Source: Clostridia bacterium (GTDB lineage Bacteria > Bacillota > Clostridia > Oscillospirales > CAG-272). From it: 5,785 nucleotides of DNA. The position numbers were made by a program, and so were the translations under genes. The notes beneath the pieces are model-generated. The model made no database searches and was not told the DNA's origin. It was given only the letters and a program-made list of their open reading frames with translations. The stretch covers positions 1 through 5,785 of the forward strand of contig JAFTUB010000147.1 of NCBI GenBank assembly GCA_017466495.1, given 5' to 3'. How positions within the stretch are numbered: the stretch's first letter is position 1; the number at the start of each line of letters is the position of its first letter. Below, one piece after another: positions 5,297 through 5,785 of this stretch.

Positions 5297-5785
5297 ATGG
5301 TATTACCTCCTTGTTGGGTGTTTCTTTCTCTGAGGCGACCTTTTTCCCACTTCCGGTATACCAATCTCAAGCAGATAAGATATGTCCCCACAACAAATGC
5401 ATCCCAGAAGATAACCCCGATGAGTCTGGTAAGAAAAGACGGAATATTCGTGATTAGATAGTGGGGGACAACACCCACGAAAACGAAGCCCGACGTGTAT
5501 AAAAATGCCATACAACTATACAGCCAACTACCCGGAGAAATAATTACCGGTATCACCGAAATGATGAGCAAAAGGATGAGCTCATATTTTGAATATTCAG
5601 CAAGATGTGCTTTCATCCATGTCTGCACGGAGTATCCCGCTTCCATTTTCTCAAAATAGAAGCGCTTATACTCTTGATTGGCCACAAAGAATTTGAAATA
5701 AAAAACGAAAATAAATCCGAAGATTGCGATCAAACTGAAAATCAAATCCGACCATTCGTAAATCAAATTTAACCCATTTGAAATC
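5293..5785 (-). CDS. Unrecognised membrane protein with four predicted transmembrane segments (5' end open)
   Basis: I do not recognise this protein. The frame is open from the right edge to the TGA at 5293. A TTG at 5766 would give 157 residues, but it has no convincing Shine-Dalgarno site and no stop occurs before the edge, so the true start may lie outside. Counted from that TTG, hydrophobic stretches at about 7-28, 61-78, 81-105 and 113-136 suggest four membrane helices, with a polar, charged loop at 30-60 (NQEYKRFYFEKMEAGYSVQTW) and a basic tail (RKWEKGRLRER, 138-148) likely in the cytoplasm. No catalytic motif is visible. The gene is strikingly AT-rich: 39 of 120 bases at 5641-5760 are G or C, against 76 of 120 at 4441-4560 in hemZ. 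This suggests a different origin from the rest. It overlaps dtd by 4 nt, and its last codons contain the dtd ribosome binding site. It is plausible as a real gene because of the coherent hydrophobic pattern. Confidence 0.68.
   Translation of the reverse strand, partial: ISNGLNLIYEWSDLIFSLIAIFGFIFVFYFKFFVANQEYKRFYFEKMEAGYSVQTWMKAHLAEYSKYELILLLIISVIPVIISPGSWLYSCMAFLYTSGFVFVGVVPHYLITNIPSFLTRLIGVIFWDAFVVGTYLICLRLVYRKWEKGRLRERNTQQGGNTI
5305..5312 (-). promoter_or_regulatory. Strong ribosome binding site of dtd
   Basis: A full AAGGAGGT on the minus strand, 8 nt before the dtd ATG at 5296, the best such site in the window. It lies inside the final codons of the upstream membrane-protein gene (its QGG residues), so dtd can be translated independently of that gene. 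Confidence 0.88.

Overview
The window is one uninterrupted run of genes on the minus strand, so transcription goes from high to low coordinates. It carries six reading frames covering seven functions. The set (a HemZ-type radical SAM protein, a Dtd-type deacylase, a PunA-type purine nucleoside phosphorylase, a P-loop nucleoside kinase of the uridine kinase/phosphoribulokinase family), the AAGGAGG-like ribosome binding sites and a fairly high GC content suggest a GC-rich member of the Clostridia (Firmicutes), perhaps of the Oscillospiraceae type. That placement is inferred from gene content and style, not from any search.

In transcription order: (1) 5785-5293, an AT-rich, unrecognised protein with four predicted membrane segments, open at the right edge; (2) 5296-4838, dtd, D-aminoacyl-tRNA deacylase; (3) 4826-3330, hemZ, a radical SAM protein of the coproporphyrinogen dehydrogenase family; (4) 3321-2548, a GNAT acetyltransferase; (5) 2494-713, one unbroken frame holding a nucleoside kinase followed by a complete purine nucleoside phosphorylase; (6) 716 to the left edge, the first 238 codons of an amidohydrolase of the 5'-methylthioadenosine/S-adenosylhomocysteine deaminase family. 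Genes abut or overlap by 4 nt (5296/5293 and 716/713) or are separated by 8, 11 and 53 nt, so one operon is likely. No promoter, terminator, RNA gene, mobile element, CRISPR array or long repeat could be supported, and no stretch over 60 nt is non-coding.

The downstream half forms a coherent nucleoside-salvage module. The deaminase would convert MTA, SAH or 5'-deoxyadenosine to the inosine analogue, the phosphorylase would split an inosine-type nucleoside into hypoxanthine and a sugar 1-phosphate, and the kinase would phosphorylate a nucleoside. HemZ, being a radical SAM protein, is expected to release 5'-deoxyadenosine, a possible link between the two halves.

The main oddity is the kinase-phosphorylase junction. 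There is no stop codon between the two enzymes, yet the phosphorylase keeps its own start codon and a good GGAGG site 8 nt upstream. A five-T run sits exactly where the kinase family normally ends, and one T fewer would give an immediate TGA and two ordinary genes. It is therefore either a real bifunctional fusion or a one-base indel or sequencing artefact. The second oddity is the abrupt fall in GC content in the membrane-protein gene upstream of dtd.
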